Below, in pieces: positions 10,292 through 22,629 of a DNA stretch of 64,000 nucleotides. Origin of the DNA: Vitis vinifera (taxonomy: Eukaryota > Streptophyta > Magnoliopsida > Vitales > Vitaceae); NCBI RefSeq assembly GCF_030704535.1, contig NC_081816.1:17263001-17327000 (forward strand). Reading direction: 5' to 3'. Under the pieces are notes generated by a model. It saw only the letters and a program-made list of their open reading frames with translations. It had not been told where the DNA came from and did no database searches. Every line of letters begins with the position of its first letter. The stretch's first letter is position 1. A program made the translations under genes and the position numbers.

Positions 10292-13200
10292 ATGGCAACT
10301 AAAAATCCTATTTTTACATCCGTCATCTCTGGATCTCCTACTATCATATCGGAAAAATTGATTGGTAGTGAGAATTATCTCTCCTGGTCAACGTTCGTGG
10401 AACTCTGGTTTATGGGACAAGGTTATGAGGATCATCTTGTTACACCTGAGGATGTTATACCTGATGTTGACAAAGTGCAATGGAAGAAAATCGATGCACA
10501 ATTATGCAGCGTATTATGGCAATCTGTTGATCCCAAAATTTTACATCATCTTCGTGCCTACAAAACTTGCTTTAAATTTTGGACTCAGGCTAAAGGATTA
10601 TACACGAATGATATTCAACGATTTTATAAGGTGGTTTCTGATATTGTTCATGTGAGACAACAGGACATGGATCTGTCTGCTTATATTGGCTGGATTGCGT
10701 CTCTTAAGGAGGAGTTCTTAACTCTGATGCCCTTCATTAATGGTGTGAAGCTCAACAAATACAAACTGACAAGTTCTTTATGGTGTTAATCCTCATTGGC
10801 CTCCGTCCAGATCTTGAGTCTATTCGATATCAGATTCTTGCTAGTTCATCAGTACCATCATTGGATGATGTGTTCGCTCATCTCTTACGCCTCTCCTCTA
10901 CTCAGATCTTGTCGACTAATGGTCCTTCATGTTCATCTGTGTTAGCCTCTTAGACTAACTCTCAAGGAGGACGTAGTGGCAATCAGGGTCGAGGACAACG
11001 TCCTCAGTGCACCTATTGTAATAAGCTTGGTCACACTCGAGATCTTTGCTATCAGTTACATGGACGGCCTTCTCGCACTGCCCACATTGCTCAATCATCT
11101 GATCCTCTGATATCTCGACCTGACTCCACTACGAGCTTCACATCTCAAAGTATCACCTTTACTAGTAGTGATTATGATGCCTATCTCCAATATTAGGCAG
11201 TCACATCAGCTTTTATTGCTTCTGTTGCCCAGACCGATAATGTCTCTATTTGCTTTACTCAGTCTCCTTCTCTTGGCCCGTGGATTCTAGATTCTGGAGC
11301 ATCTGATCATATCTCTAGTAATAAACATCTTTTCTCCTCTATTACTACTACCTCTGCCTTACCTACTGTTGTTTTAGCTAATGGTTCCCAAACTATGGCT
11401 AAAGGTATTGGTTTGGCTCATCCTCTCCCTTTCCTACCTCTCCATTCTGTCATTTATGCCCCTAAGTGTCCTTTTAATCTTATTTCCATCAGCAAAATAA
11501 CTCACACTCTTAACTGTTCTATCACTTTTTCTAATAAATTTATGATCTTGCAGGACCGGAGTACGGGGAAGACGATTGGCATAGGGCATAAGTCTCAAGG
11601 CCTCTATCACTTCACATCACCTTCATCTCCTACAGCTTGTATTTCGACCGATGCTCCTCTTCTCATTCATAATCGGCTGGGTCATCCTAGTCTCTCCAAG
11701 TTCCAGGAGATGGTCCCTCGTTTTTCCACTTTGTCGTCACTTGTGTGTGAGTCGTGTCAACTTAGGAAACATATTCTTGTCTCGTTCCCAAAGCGTTTGA
11801 ATAATCGGGCAAAGTCTCCTTTTGAACTTGTCCACACTAATGTTTGGGGTCCGTGTCAAACTGCGTCTACTTTAGGATTTTAATATTTTGTCACTTTCAT
11901 TGATGACTATTCAAGATGTACTTGGTTATTTTTAATGAAAAATCGAGCTGAGCTATTCTCTATTTTCCAGAAATTTTATGTTGAAATCCAAACACAATTC
12001 AATGTTTCTATTCGAGTGTTACGTAATGACAATGCTCAGGAATATTTTTCTACACCCTTTACTTCTTTTATGTCCTAACATGGGATCCTCCATCAGTCAT
12101 CTTGTGCTCATACTCCTCAACAAAATGGGGTTGCTGAATGTAAAAATCGACATCTTGTTGAGACAGCTCGTACCCTCCTTCTCCATAGTCATGTTCCTTT
12201 TCATTTTTGGGGGGATGCTGTTCTTACAGCCCGTTACTTGATTAATCGTATGCCCTCATCTATATTACATGACCAAATCCCTCATTCCCTCCTTTTTCCT
12301 ACCTAACCTCTTTATTTCCTTCCTCCTCATGTCTTTGGTTGTACTTGTTTTGTTCATACTCTCACACTTGGACAGGACAAGCTCTCCACTAAGGCTACAA
12401 AATGCATCTTCTTAGGATACTCTCGACTTTAGAAGGGCTATCGTTGTTATTCCCCTGACACTCATCGTTATTTTCTCTCCACTAATGTCACCTTCTTTGA
12501 GGACTCTCCATTCTTCTCATCTTCTGAATCTCTTCCCATTTCTGAAGTATTGCCACTTCCCTATATATCCCCCCATTTAGATGCGCTCTCTTATCCTTTT
12601 TAGGTTTATCATCGTCAACATTGTGTTGTTGCTTCTCCTCTCTCTTCCGTTGAGGTACTTGATGACTCACCTCCTGTCCCACCGATTTCTCCTACCCCAG
12701 CCTTGTCATCTATTGACTATTTACCTATTGCTCTTCGGAAAGGTAATCAATCTACTCGTAGTCCTCATCCTATTTATAATTTTTTGAGCTACCATCAATT
12801 ATCTTCATCCTATTCTGCCTTTGTCTCTACTTTATCCTCTATTTCTCTTCCTAAGAGCACTAGTATGGCACTATCTCATCCTGGGTGGCGACAGGCAATG
12901 GTTGATGAAATGGCTGCTCTGCACTCCAATGGCACATGGGATCTTGTTTCTTTACCTCCTGGTAAATCTACAATTGGATGTTGTTGGGTCTACACTATTA
13001 AAGTTGGTCTTGATGGTCAAGTTGATCGCCTTAAGGCCCGCTTGGTTGTTAAAGGTTATACTCATATTTATGGTTGTGACTATGGTGACACCTTCTCTCC
13101 TGTTGCCAAGATTGATTCTGTTTGCTTATTTCTCTCCATGGCAGCTATGTGTCATTGGCTTCTTTATCAGTTGGATATTAAGAATGCTTTCCTTCATGGT

Positions 13201-14388
13201 GAACTTCTCGAGGAAGTGTATATGGAGCAACCACCTGGTTTTGTTGCTCAGAGGGAGTTTGGTTTAGTGTGCAAGTTACGCCGCTCTCTATATGGCTTGA
13301 AGCAGTCTCCTCGGGCATGGTTTGGGCGTTTTAGTTCAGTTGTTCAAGAGTTTGGAATGCTTCGGAGTGAAGCAAATCATTCAGTTTTCTATCATCATAA
13401 CTCTCCGAGCCAGTGCATCTATTTGGTAGTTTATGTGGATGACATTGTCATTACAAGCAGTGATCAAGAGGGTATCCAAAGATTAAAGCAACACCTTTTC
13501 AACCACTTTTAAACCAAAGATTTGAGCAAACTCAAGTACTTTCTAGGACTTGAAATAGCTCAATCCAATTCAGGTGTGGTTATGTCACAAAGGAAGTATG
13601 CCTTAGACATCTTAGAAGAAATAGGTATGTTAGAATGTAAACCTGTTGACACTCCTATGGATCCAAATGTCAAACTTGTACTAAGACAAGGAGAGCCTCT
13701 AAGAAATCCTAGGATATATCGATGACTTGTAGGCAAACTGAACTACCTCACCATCACTCGGCCAGACATCTCTTTTCCTGTGAGTGTGGTCAGTCAATTT
13801 CTACAGTTACCATGTGACAACCATTGGGATGTTGTGATCCGCATTCTTCGATATATTAAAGGAACATCAGGGCAAGGTATGTTGTATGAAGACAAGGGTC
13901 ATACCCAAATTGTTGGTTACACAGATGCAGACTGGGCTAGTTCACCCTCAGATAGGTGTTCCACCTCAGGGTATTGTGTTTTTATTGGAGGTAACTTAAT
14001 ATCCTGGAAGAGTAAGAAACAAATTGTAGTGGCCAGATCAAGCGCTGAAGTTGAGTATCGAGCTATGACTTTGGCAACATGTGAACTCATATGGTTGAGG
14101 CAACTCCTTCAGGAATTGAGATTTGGAAAATATGAACATATAAAGCTAGTCTGTGACAATCAGGTCGTTTTACATATTGCATCCAATCCAGTCTTTCATG
14201 AAAGGACCAAGCATATTGAAGTTGACTATCACTTCATTAAAGAGAAGATCGCATCAGGGTGTGTTGCTACAAGTTTTGTTAATTCAAATGATCAACTAGC
14301 AGACATCTTCACTAAATCTCTCAGAGATCCTAGGATTAAATACATTTGTAACAAGCTTGGTGCATATGACATATATGCTCCAGTTTGA
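10292..14388 (+). pseudogene. Copia-2 gag-pol, one frameshift and nine in-frame stops
   Basis: Gag begins at the ATG at 10292 (MATKNPIFTS). Near 10765 the frame shifts: the expected continuation (KFFMVLILIGLRPDLE) reads on in the next frame. From there one frame holds a zinc knuckle (CTYCNKLGHTRDLC), an intact protease signature LDSGASDH, GAG-pre-integrase, integrase core, reverse transcriptase (YVDDI) and RNase H ending ADIFTKSL. Stops in this frame lie at 10951, 11194, 11881, 12076, 12304, 12430, 12601, 13510 and 13723. Most fit C-to-T change of CAG, CAA or CGA codons. The 3' end at 14388 precedes a purine tract and the 3' LTR. A ruined retrotransposon, not a host gene. Confidence 0.92.
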
Positions 14389-14395
14389 GGGAGAG

Positions 14396-14558
14396 TGTTG
14401 AATATAATGTATTTATAGTATACAATCTTTCTTTCCTTTCTTAATATAGGTCACATATATGGTAGTTAGTTCAACCTAGCCTTGTATATATATTTCTCTA
14501 TTGTAAGAAGTTAATTATATGAATGAGAATTAAAGTTTTTTCTCTCTCTCTTTCAACA
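14396..14558 (+). repeat. Copia-2 3' LTR
   Basis: It follows the purine tract TTTGAGGGAGAG and matches the 5' LTR with a handful of changes. It is followed by target duplication ATTTC. Confidence 0.92.
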
Positions 14559-14563
14559 ATTTC

Positions 14564-15640
14564 GTTTAATTAGTTCATTTAATTTAATTATCGATTCATT
14601 CTTTTAAATAATTTACAATTAGTCTCTTAATGATTTAATAATTCTTGTCTTGTTTTAGATATTTTGTTTTAGGATTAGTCTCTTAATGATTTAATAATTC
14701 TTGTCTTGTTTTAGATATTTTGTTTTAGGATTAGTCTCTTAATGATTTAATAATTCTTGTCTTGTTTTAGATATTTTGTTTTAGGATTAGTCTCTTGATA
14801 ATTTAATAATTCTTGTCTTGTTTTAGATATTTTGTTTGAGGATTAGTTTCTTGATGATTTAATAATTCTTGTCTTGTTTTACATATTTTTTTTTTAAGGA
14901 TTAGTCTCTCAATGATTTAATATTTTTTGTCTTGTTTTAGATATTTTGTCTTATTAGTTCATTTAGCTTAATTGTTGATTCATGTTCTTGAAAGATTTAG
15001 GATTAGCTTCTTGATAATTTAATAATTCTTGTCTTGTTTTAAATAATTTTTTTATTAATTCATTTAACTTAGTTGTTGATTCATGCTCTTGAAAGATTTA
15101 GGACTAGTTTCTTGATAATTTAATAATTCTTATCTTGTTTTAAATAATTTTTTTTATTAATTCGTTTAACTTAGTTGTTGATTCATGCTCTTGAAAGATT
15201 TAGGATTAGTTTCTTGATAATTTAATAATTCTTATCTTGTTTTAAATAATTTTTTTATTAATTCATTTAACTTAGTTGTTGATTCATTCTCTTGAAAGAT
15301 TTAGGATTAGTTTCTTGATAATTTAATAATTCTTGTCTTGTTTTAAATATTTTGTGTTATTAATTAATTCATTTAACTTAATTTTTGACTCGTGCTTTTG
15401 AAAGATTTAAATTAGCTTCTTGATAATTAATTATTCTTATCTTGTTTTAAAATTTTCGTTTTGTTATTTCATTTGATTTAATTACTAACTTATGTTCTTG
15501 AAAGTTTTAGGGTTATTTTTTTTATCCTTTGATAATTCTTGTTTTATCTTTAATACCTCATCTTGCTAGTTCTTCAATTTGAATGTTAGTTGGAGCTCTT
15601 GAAGGCTCTAGGATTGATTTATATTGGCTACAAGGTAACT
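14564..15640. repeat. AT-rich tandem array, about 57-bp and about 100-bp units
   Basis: A subunit of about 57 bp (GGATTAGTCTCTTAATGAT...) is repeated about five times near 14670-14940. It is followed by units of about 100 bp carrying CATTTAACTTAGTTGTTGATTC and TAATTTAATAATTCTT, for example at about 15058, 15160 and 15260, and decays toward 15640. The left remainder is at 9305-9456. Confidence 0.85.
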
Positions 15641-16146
15641 CTTGTTTTATTTTCTCATTTTGTTGGTTTATCCATTTGATTGTTGGTTTACATCCTTAAA
15701 ATCAATAAAGTTAACTTTCATTGATCTCTTGCTAATTCATGTCTTTAGAATCTCTTGGATATTGATTTGGTTTTTTGATTGGCTTGTTTTAATGGTAATG
15801 ATCATAAGTTGGGATTTCTCTCAAAAGCATTTAGATGTCAATTATGTCAAACCCCAACTATTGGTCAAGATACTTTGCAAAAATAACTCATTTGCTATCA
15901 ATTATGAATTAGATTTTACCAAAAAAATAATTTAGAAACTTAAGAATCTTAGAAGATTTGTAAAGATGTTACCAAAGGAAAAAAACATAATAATTTAGGA
16001 AATTTAACGATCTTGAAAGGATTTTAAAAGGATTTTTTTATGTTTTTTAATTAAAAAAGATTTAGAGATATTTTTTTTTTTGAATTCTCAATTTAAATTT
16101 CTTTTAATATTAGTTTTATTCCCAATTTCCATGCATATAAGTCCAC
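15641..16146. other. Intergenic, nothing recognised
   Basis: AT-rich DNA with no supported gene. A 97-codon frame at 15642-15935 has low-complexity hydrophobic composition and no domain. Confidence 0.4.
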
Positions 16147-16373
16147 TCTATGCCCTTTTTGTCACTATTCTCAATCAACTCAACCGTACCTACTTGTTTG
16201 ATCTTGGGTTGATTTTGTAGCAAAATTAAATTTTCAAAATGAGCGTAAATCATATGAAGGTATGCCCTTTTGTCACTATTCCCAATCAACTCAACTGTAC
16301 CTACTTGTTTGATCTTGGGTTGATTTTGTAGCAAACTTAAATTTTCAAAATGAGTGTAAATCATAGGAAGGTA
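16147..16373. repeat. Direct repeat, about 113 bp x 2
   Basis: Two adjacent copies carry TGTCACTATT, ACTTGTTTGATCTTGGG and TTTTCAAAATGAG, and differ at a few bases. Confidence 0.85.
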
Positions 16374-17529
16374 TGCAAGGTCCTAAAAAGTATGACGAAT
16401 GAAATAAAATTATCAACTTAATCTAATAGATTAATTTACTAAAAATCTCCCCCCTCTGGCAATTTTATGACAAAATAATGATCACATAAATCCCCTAATA
16501 TTCTCAAACAAAGTTTATAAATTATTCAATGTCATTTGTCTTAACCAAACATTCTATAAACTGATTTTCAATGTCTACAATTCATCTAAAAAATTCTTGA
16601 AATTTGGAACATGTGCTCTACATACACTATATCAATAAAACTCATGAAAAACAACGTGTGGGAAAAAACCAATAAAACAATATAATATGATCATAGTCCA
16701 TCTTGTTTGAAAAAATAGATAGATCTAATTCATCTAGAAAAACTATTAAATATCTTCACAAATAAATATTAATCCCAAATTATCAATCAAATATAAAAAC
16801 AATCATATGAAGTTCTCTTCCTTTTTGCTGTAAAAATGAAAAAGAGGTAAAAAACCATGGAGGATGTTAATTCACATACTTATAGCCTTTAAAATAACAT
16901 TGAAATTTAATATATTAAAATAATAATAAATAATCCAAATAATCTAACAAAAAAGAATTCAAATCATGCAAATTTTGTTTTGAATACCTAGATTGCTCCA
17001 TTCCCATCCTTGAACCATTAGGGTGCATGCATAGTTATCCTAAGAGCTCTCTAAATCTAATAGGCGAAAGCGTACTGGATTTTAACAATATAGATATAGA
17101 GAAAATGGTGTTTTACCTAAGATTTGAATGTTCTCAAATCGATTCTAGTCAATGAAGAGATATCGCAAATCTTGAAAACTAAGAGTCTCCTCCAAATGTC
17201 TATCTTTCTTAGATCTAAGAACTTGAGAAATGGAATCCTATAAGAGGGTTGGTGGCTATGGTTCTTTTCTTTGGAAAAGTGAATGGAAAGATTGCAAACC
17301 CTAAACCTTTAAGAAGGTTTACATAAGCTTACCTATAAGCTTAAGTGACTTAGACCATTTTGAGCTTAGGTCACTTAATCCATCCCACTTAGGTTTTAAT
17401 TAATTAATTAGCACTATTATGCTCAAATTAATTAATTAGACTTAACATCCATCTGGTGTACCTCTAAATCCATATGAGCTACTATAACTAGAATGAGGCA
17501 AATTGAGGCAAACCTAACTACAATGCAAA
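16374..17529. other. Intergenic, nothing firm recognised
   Basis: AT-rich sequence with no supported open frame. The stretch around 16980-17460 is somewhat richer in G+C and could be an old retrotransposon terminus, but no paired end was found. Confidence 0.4.
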
Positions 17530-18660
17530 TATAAGAAAAAATATCATCAGTTACGGCATACAATTTGTAACCATGAAATGCATAAAAAAAAAAATATTGT
17601 CTATTGCATAAGGGTATACAATTCTTTCACATACCACATAGATATGAACATTCAAGAAAAATGATTAAATATGCTCTTACACTCTGGCCTTGTGACTTAA
17701 TGCTTGCTCAATCTCTCCAAACCTAGCTTCCTTTATAATTATGTTAGCAAGTAAAAAATAAAATAATGTGACCCAAAGAGTTTGTTCAATGTTAATTTTC
17801 TACAAGATTAAACTGATATTTGACTACATTTTTTATTTTTGAAAATAAAAATAGTAAGCATTTGATAGATTTATTTTCAAAATAATCTCTAATTTGAAAG
17901 AGTGCCCTTCACTTTATAAAAATAAAATAAAATTACAATCTTTTTGAATAAAAATATTATTCATGAAACTTTTTATATTCATTCACATTAATACACATTT
18001 TTCAAAAATTAGGATATTTTTATTCATTTAAAATTTTGTTTACAACTTTAAACCAATAGAGATTAGCTTTACAAATTTTGGCCTAAACATGGGAAAAGTG
18101 TAACCTATTCTATCTCTTTTTGAAGGGAATATAAATAATATTTTTATTGCTTGTTGTATGTTAAAATTAAAGAATGTAGAGCCACTCACCTTTTGCATCA
18201 ACCTTCAACCTAGACTTTGATATAATACTTTGTATCTTATGTGGTCCTATTGCATTATACCTTGATCTTATTGCTTTCTACTTTAGTGTTATTGTTTTAT
18301 CTATTTATTTATAATCTGGTTTCATATATTTGTACCTTTATTCAATAATTTTATTAGACATTTTAAATGATCTAGATTTGAATTTTATTAGGCATTGATT
18401 CAGTAATATAGAAATTTCCAAAATTCTTACTATTTTCTAGTATAAATGATCTTTTTATATGGTATTAATTTTGTTAGTGTATTACAATGGGTTGACAATT
18501 TTGTTCCTAAGATTATTAATTCAAGACTACTTTATTGCAATAAGTCTTATACTAACATATTTGAGTTGAAAACACAAAAATTGAAGCTTTGGCATAAGAG
18601 TTTGAAATTAAAAACATTAAATTGGTGTTATAATATGAGTAATTTAATTGTAGCTTAAGT
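17530..18660 (+). repeat. UGT upstream block shared with UGT-d flank
   Basis: It aligns over about 1.1 kb with 59370-60520 in the same orientation relative to the downstream UGT. It contains a second copy (about 18040-18125) of the ACTTTAAACCAATA... box that also lies next to the UGT-b promoter at about 19575. This may be the promoter remnant of a lost gene copy. Confidence 0.7.
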
Positions 18661-19676
18661 GCCTTGGTAATTTTGTCCATTTTTCTTTGAAAATTAATTA
18701 TCTAACTTCTTATTTTTCTAAATTAAATTTTCATAATATGGTACAACTAAAATACCCAAGGTTTAGATATGAAAAGGATTTTAAAATTTCATTTTAGGGT
18801 GTGAAACAAAAAAACTGTAATAAAATCTACAAGACAATCATTGTTTTCCTCGTTTCGATACTCTAGAAAATCAACATCAAGTGTGAAAAAAATCTTAAAA
18901 GTCCTTTCAAAGATGAAAGGAAAATGTTGAAAATTTGAGTTTTTAAACCTTGAGATGGAAGGAAAAGTGCTTATTCATATAAGACTTGTAGAAAAAGGTA
19001 AATGGGCTAGGTAACTCTGTACAATTCTTTTATATATAGTGAATTTTTATAATAGTCCATAGACTTAGTTGTTTTTGCATCTACAGAAATTGAGACAATC
19101 TTTGTAATTGTTTTTCTTTTTAGATATATCTTGTATTTTTCTATGATTAAAAATATTTTTGAGTACTATGACTCACATAATTTCTCTCAGGGCTAATCCA
19201 AATCAATAACCTTAATAATTAACCAAGATAATAATTGAATCAATTTGAATGGACCTAAAAGTTATTACTTTACTATATGCATAAAAAATTGTGAGCACAA
19301 CCCAGGAATATGTTTTTGTCATCAATATAACACTTCCTACATATTTAGTTTTGTAATTGAAAAGACATAAAAAAAAAAAAAAAAAAAAAAATAGACATAT
19401 TTGATTAAAATAATCTCTATTTTCAATAATGCTTTTCATTTTTTTTAAATAATGAAAATGAAAAACTTTTGGAATAAAAGTATCATTCGTCAAAACCTTT
19501 TTTTCATCCATTTATGTTAAAACAAATTTTTAAGAAAAATTATGATATTTTTACTCTTGTAAGTTTTTTATTTACAACTTTAAACCAATAAAGGTTTACC
19601 TTCACAAAATTTGGCCCCAATATTAGGAATTAAGGACTTAGCCTTACCTATTTGGATCCTTCCTCAAGTCGGAATG

Positions 19677-19858
19677 AATCATACATTTAATTGTTTGTTT
19701 TACAATAAAGTGACGGAAATCCAGAACAACCGACAGTTGCCTTGAACTTCGATAATGGGCAACCACAAATCATACATTTAATTGTTTGTTTTACACTAAA
19801 CTGACGGAAATCCAGAACCACCGACAGTTGCCTCGAACTTCGATAATGGGCAACCCCA
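19677..19858. repeat. 91-bp tandem duplication in the UGT-b promoter
   Basis: Two copies of a 91-bp unit starting AATCATACATTTAATTG differ at a few bases. UGT-c has the same doublet at 41543-41724. UGT-d has a single related unit at about 62145-62232. Confidence 0.9.
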
Positions 19859-19909
19859 AATCATAGAAAAACGAGAAGTAGAATAAAATAGACTGAACCA
19901 GCAAAGCCA

Positions 19910-19956
19910 TGACATCGGTTCCTCGCCCGCCAAGACTATTGAAAGGTCGTTTATAA
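19910..19956 (+). promoter_or_regulatory. UGT-b core promoter: TGACATCG and TATA box
   Basis: TTTATAA (19950-19956) is about 90 bp before the chosen start codon. TGACATCG at 19910-19917 occupies the position of the palindromic TGACGTCA in UGT-d. Transcription would be expected to begin about 19980, downstream of the upstream ATG at 19974. Confidence 0.55.
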
Positions 19957-20045
19957 CCCGTTCAGCAACAAGTATGTGTCACCGCACCACAAAGCCCTCA
20001 AAACATCCAATATTTTTCTCTCTTTGCAGTAATCGCCGGTTAGTG

Positions 20046-21446
20046 ATGAAGCAAACTGAGCTTGTCTTCATCCCATCTCCTGGGATCGGCCACCTTGCGG
20101 CCACAGTGGAGATTGCAAAGCTGATGACTCACCGAGACCGCCGATTGTCAATCACAATCTTGATTATGAAGTTTCCGTTTGGGTCCAATGATAGTATGAC
20201 CTCCGACTCTGATTCCATACGTTTCCTCACACTTCCTCCTGTAGAGGTCAGCCCTGGAACTACAGGGATCACTGAATTCCTCAAACCTCAGATACCACTC
20301 GTCAGAGACGCCGTCCACGAGATCACTCGCTCCAACTCCGTTCGGCTCGGTGGGTTCGTTATTGATATGTTCTGCACCTCCATGATTGATGTGGCCGATG
20401 AGTTTGAGGTGCCTTCATATCTCTTCTTCACTTCCAGCGCCGCTTTTCTTGGCTTCATGTTCCATCTTCAGTTCCTCCATGATAATGAGGGCTTGGATTT
20501 CAATGAGTTCAAGGACTCGGATGCTGAGCTGGAGGTTCCGAGTTATGCCAACCCGGTTCCAGGTAAGGTCTTTCCTTCTTTGATGTTTGGCAAGGAAGGC
20601 GGTGGGGCTGAGAAGTTTCTGTATCACACAAGGAGGTTCAGACAAGTCAAGGGTATTATGGTAAATACACTTGTTGAGCTCGAGTCACATGCTATTCAAT
20701 CATTTTCTGGCAGTACAATACCCCCGGTCTACCCCGTTGGACCAGTACTTAAGACGCAAGGGGGATCTGTTGGGGGTCAACAAGATGCTAGTGCCGTCAT
20801 GAGCTGGCTTGATGATCAGCCTCCATCATCAGTGGTATTCCTGTGCTTCGGGAGCATGGGAGGCTTTGGTGGGGATCAGGTCAAAGAGATAGCACATGGG
20901 CTAGAACGCAGCGGGCATCGCTTCCTGTGGTCCCTTCGTCAACCCTCGTCAAAGGGTAAAATAGAATCTCGAAGCAATTATGCAAATGAGGAGGAAGTTC
21001 TACCAGAAGGGTTCTTACACCGGACAGCCAGGATTGGAAAGGTGATCGGATGGGCTCCACAAGTAGCTATTTTGGCCCACTCAGCGGTTGGAGGATTTGT
21101 ATCTCATTGCGGATGGAATTCTACGTTAGAAAGCATATATTATGGTGTTCCTGTAGCCACGTGGCCGATGTTTGCAGAACAACGAATCAATGCGTTTCAA
21201 ATGGTGAAAGATTTGGGATTAGCCGTAAAGATTAAAATGAATTATAATAAGGATATTAGTTATGTTGTAAGTGCTCGGGAGATTGAAATTGGATTAAAGA
21301 ATCTAATGAATATTGACAATGAAGTGAGGAAGAAGAGGGAAGAAATGAAAAAAATAAGTAGAAAAGTGACGATAGAGGGTGGATCGTCGCACTTTTCCTT
21401 GGGCCATTTTATTGAAGACATGATGGCCAACATTCCATGTAATTAA
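20046..21446 (+). CDS. UGT-b, UDP-glycosyltransferase (UGT71-like)
   Basis: This intronless gene encodes 466 residues, normal for plant family-1 UGTs. These GT-B fold enzymes transfer a sugar, usually glucose from UDP-glucose, to flavonoid, phenylpropanoid, terpenoid or hormone hydroxyls in the cytosol. Visible features: His16 (SPGIGH) as catalytic base, Asp107 (GFVIDMF) as its partner, and a 44-residue PSPG box at 336-379 with WAPQ, HCGWNS and a final Gln. Trp at box position 22 and the terminal Gln point to UDP-glucose as donor. The N-terminal half decides the acceptor, which cannot be read here. An in-frame ATG at 19974 would add 24 residues (MCHRTTKP...). I chose 20046 because UGT-d and UGT-a lack the upstream ATG, paralog proteins start MKQTELV or MEQTELV, and the TATA box is close to 19974. 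It differs from UGT-c at four residues: A18, E315, Y365 and T442 here. Confidence 0.95.
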   Translation: MKQTELVFIPSPGIGHLAATVEIAKLMTHRDRRLSITILIMKFPFGSNDSMTSDSDSIRFLTLPPVEVSPGTTGITEFLKPQIPLVRDAVHEITRSNSVRLGGFVIDMFCTSMIDVADEFEVPSYLFFTSSAAFLGFMFHLQFLHDNEGLDFNEFKDSDAELEVPSYANPVPGKVFPSLMFGKEGGGAEKFLYHTRRFRQVKGIMVNTLVELESHAIQSFSGSTIPPVYPVGPVLKTQGGSVGGQQDASAVMSWLDDQPPSSVVFLCFGSMGGFGGDQVKEIAHGLERSGHRFLWSLRQPSSKGKIESRSNYANEEEVLPEGFLHRTARIGKVIGWAPQVAILAHSAVGGFVSHCGWNSTLESIYYGVPVATWPMFAEQRINAFQMVKDLGLAVKIKMNYNKDISYVVSAREIEIGLKNLMNIDNEVRKKREEMKKISRKVTIEGGSSHFSLGHFIEDMMANIPCN

Positions 21447-22629
21447 CCAATAAGGTGATATTTAATGTACCAATTGTAGGCCCTAGATACTTCATCATAT
21501 GTTGTATTTCAATTCTCAAATAACTTCTTTGATGAAACCAAAAAATTTGAGCTTTCAAAAATCACGAGGAAGTTTGTTCTCGATCTTTATATTATTTAAT
21601 GAAAAAGTTTAAAAAGGCACAAATTTAATTACATACAAATCTCATTAGTCAATAAATACACAATTAAATATCTTTTTGAAAGGAGCTAAACTAACAAACA
21701 ATATCAACCATGTAATTAACAATCCACAATTAAAACTATTGAATTTGTTTTACCAAAGTGAATAAAACTATTGAGAATTTGACCTTGAATCATTAAAACT
21801 CTATTTTCTTATACATAATGAATATGGGAATATGTTCAATTTGATTGTTATTAAAATTGGATAGAGAACTATTCATTTGAGATAGTCATTGATAGAAATT
21901 TATCCTATTTTTAAGTAATGTGTATCTTTTTTTTTCTACAAGTATGTTGTTATATTAGCAAATAATATTGTTTGTGAAAATATTTGAGGAGTTACACGTA
22001 GACTTAATTAAAGGTGGAAAAAAGTCATATCTAGTCAATTCAAATCAAGGCATGTAAGAGAATAGAGTCGAAAATTCTATTATAGTCTCTTAGAAATAGG
22101 AGGAAGTTGTCTTGAGTCCATTGGGAAAGAAAATAAAGATGAAGATGCTGAATGGAATGGATAGAGGATTTAAAATTACAAGTTTTTCTAACTTTGATTG
22201 TGGAAAAAGTTGAGATGATAGGAGTGAATTTTTATATCATTTTATAATTGAAAATATTTTTTTTAAAAAAAACATATTTTAAGTGAATATAATCAAGACT
22301 TTCAAAGGGAAAATGATTTTGTATTTAGGGGTGTTTGGTGAAGTTTAATACTTATTACTTATTGACTTAAGTTGACTTTAAATTAAATTATACTTAAATT
22401 ATTGACTTAATATTTATTACTTAATTTTTACTTTAAGTATTAAGATTGTTTGATAAAAATTAACTTAAAACTTAATCTAAATCATCAAATTGACATATTT
22501 ATCCTTATAAATTATAATTAGGGTAAAAGAGGTCAAGTAAATGTGGAGATCGTAGTGTAGCAAAGGAGTTTGTGGAGGTAATTAAGACAAATGAGGGTTA
22601 TTACTTAAGCATATAGGTTTTTTGAATAG
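21447..22629. other. UGT-b 3' flank
   Basis: AT-rich sequence with no gene, matched in copy B at 43313-43881 and 45952-46554. The stretch 22328-22590 contains GGTGTTTGGT...ACTTATTACTTATTGACTTAAG, a dispersed repeat related to 56766-57197. Confidence 0.6.
22016..22024. other. Empty target site of the Mutator-like insertion
   Basis: A single GGAAAAAAG is present here. In copy B the same 9 bases flank the 2052-bp element on both sides (43882-43890 and 45943-45951). This is the pre-insertion allele of that site. Confidence 0.93.

Larger units (their letters stand above)
9457..14558 (+). mobile_element. Copia-2, older Ty1/Copia retrotransposon
   Basis: This is a full-length but decayed element of 5102 bp, with LTRs of about 165 and 163 bp (TGTTGAATA...TTTCAACA) and target duplication ATTTC at 9452-9456 and 14559-14563. 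The LTRs differ at about 6-7 bases plus an indel, so it is older than Copia-1. It inserted into a tandem array that continues on both sides. The internal region carries gag to RNase H with many stops, so it cannot move unaided. Confidence 0.95.
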
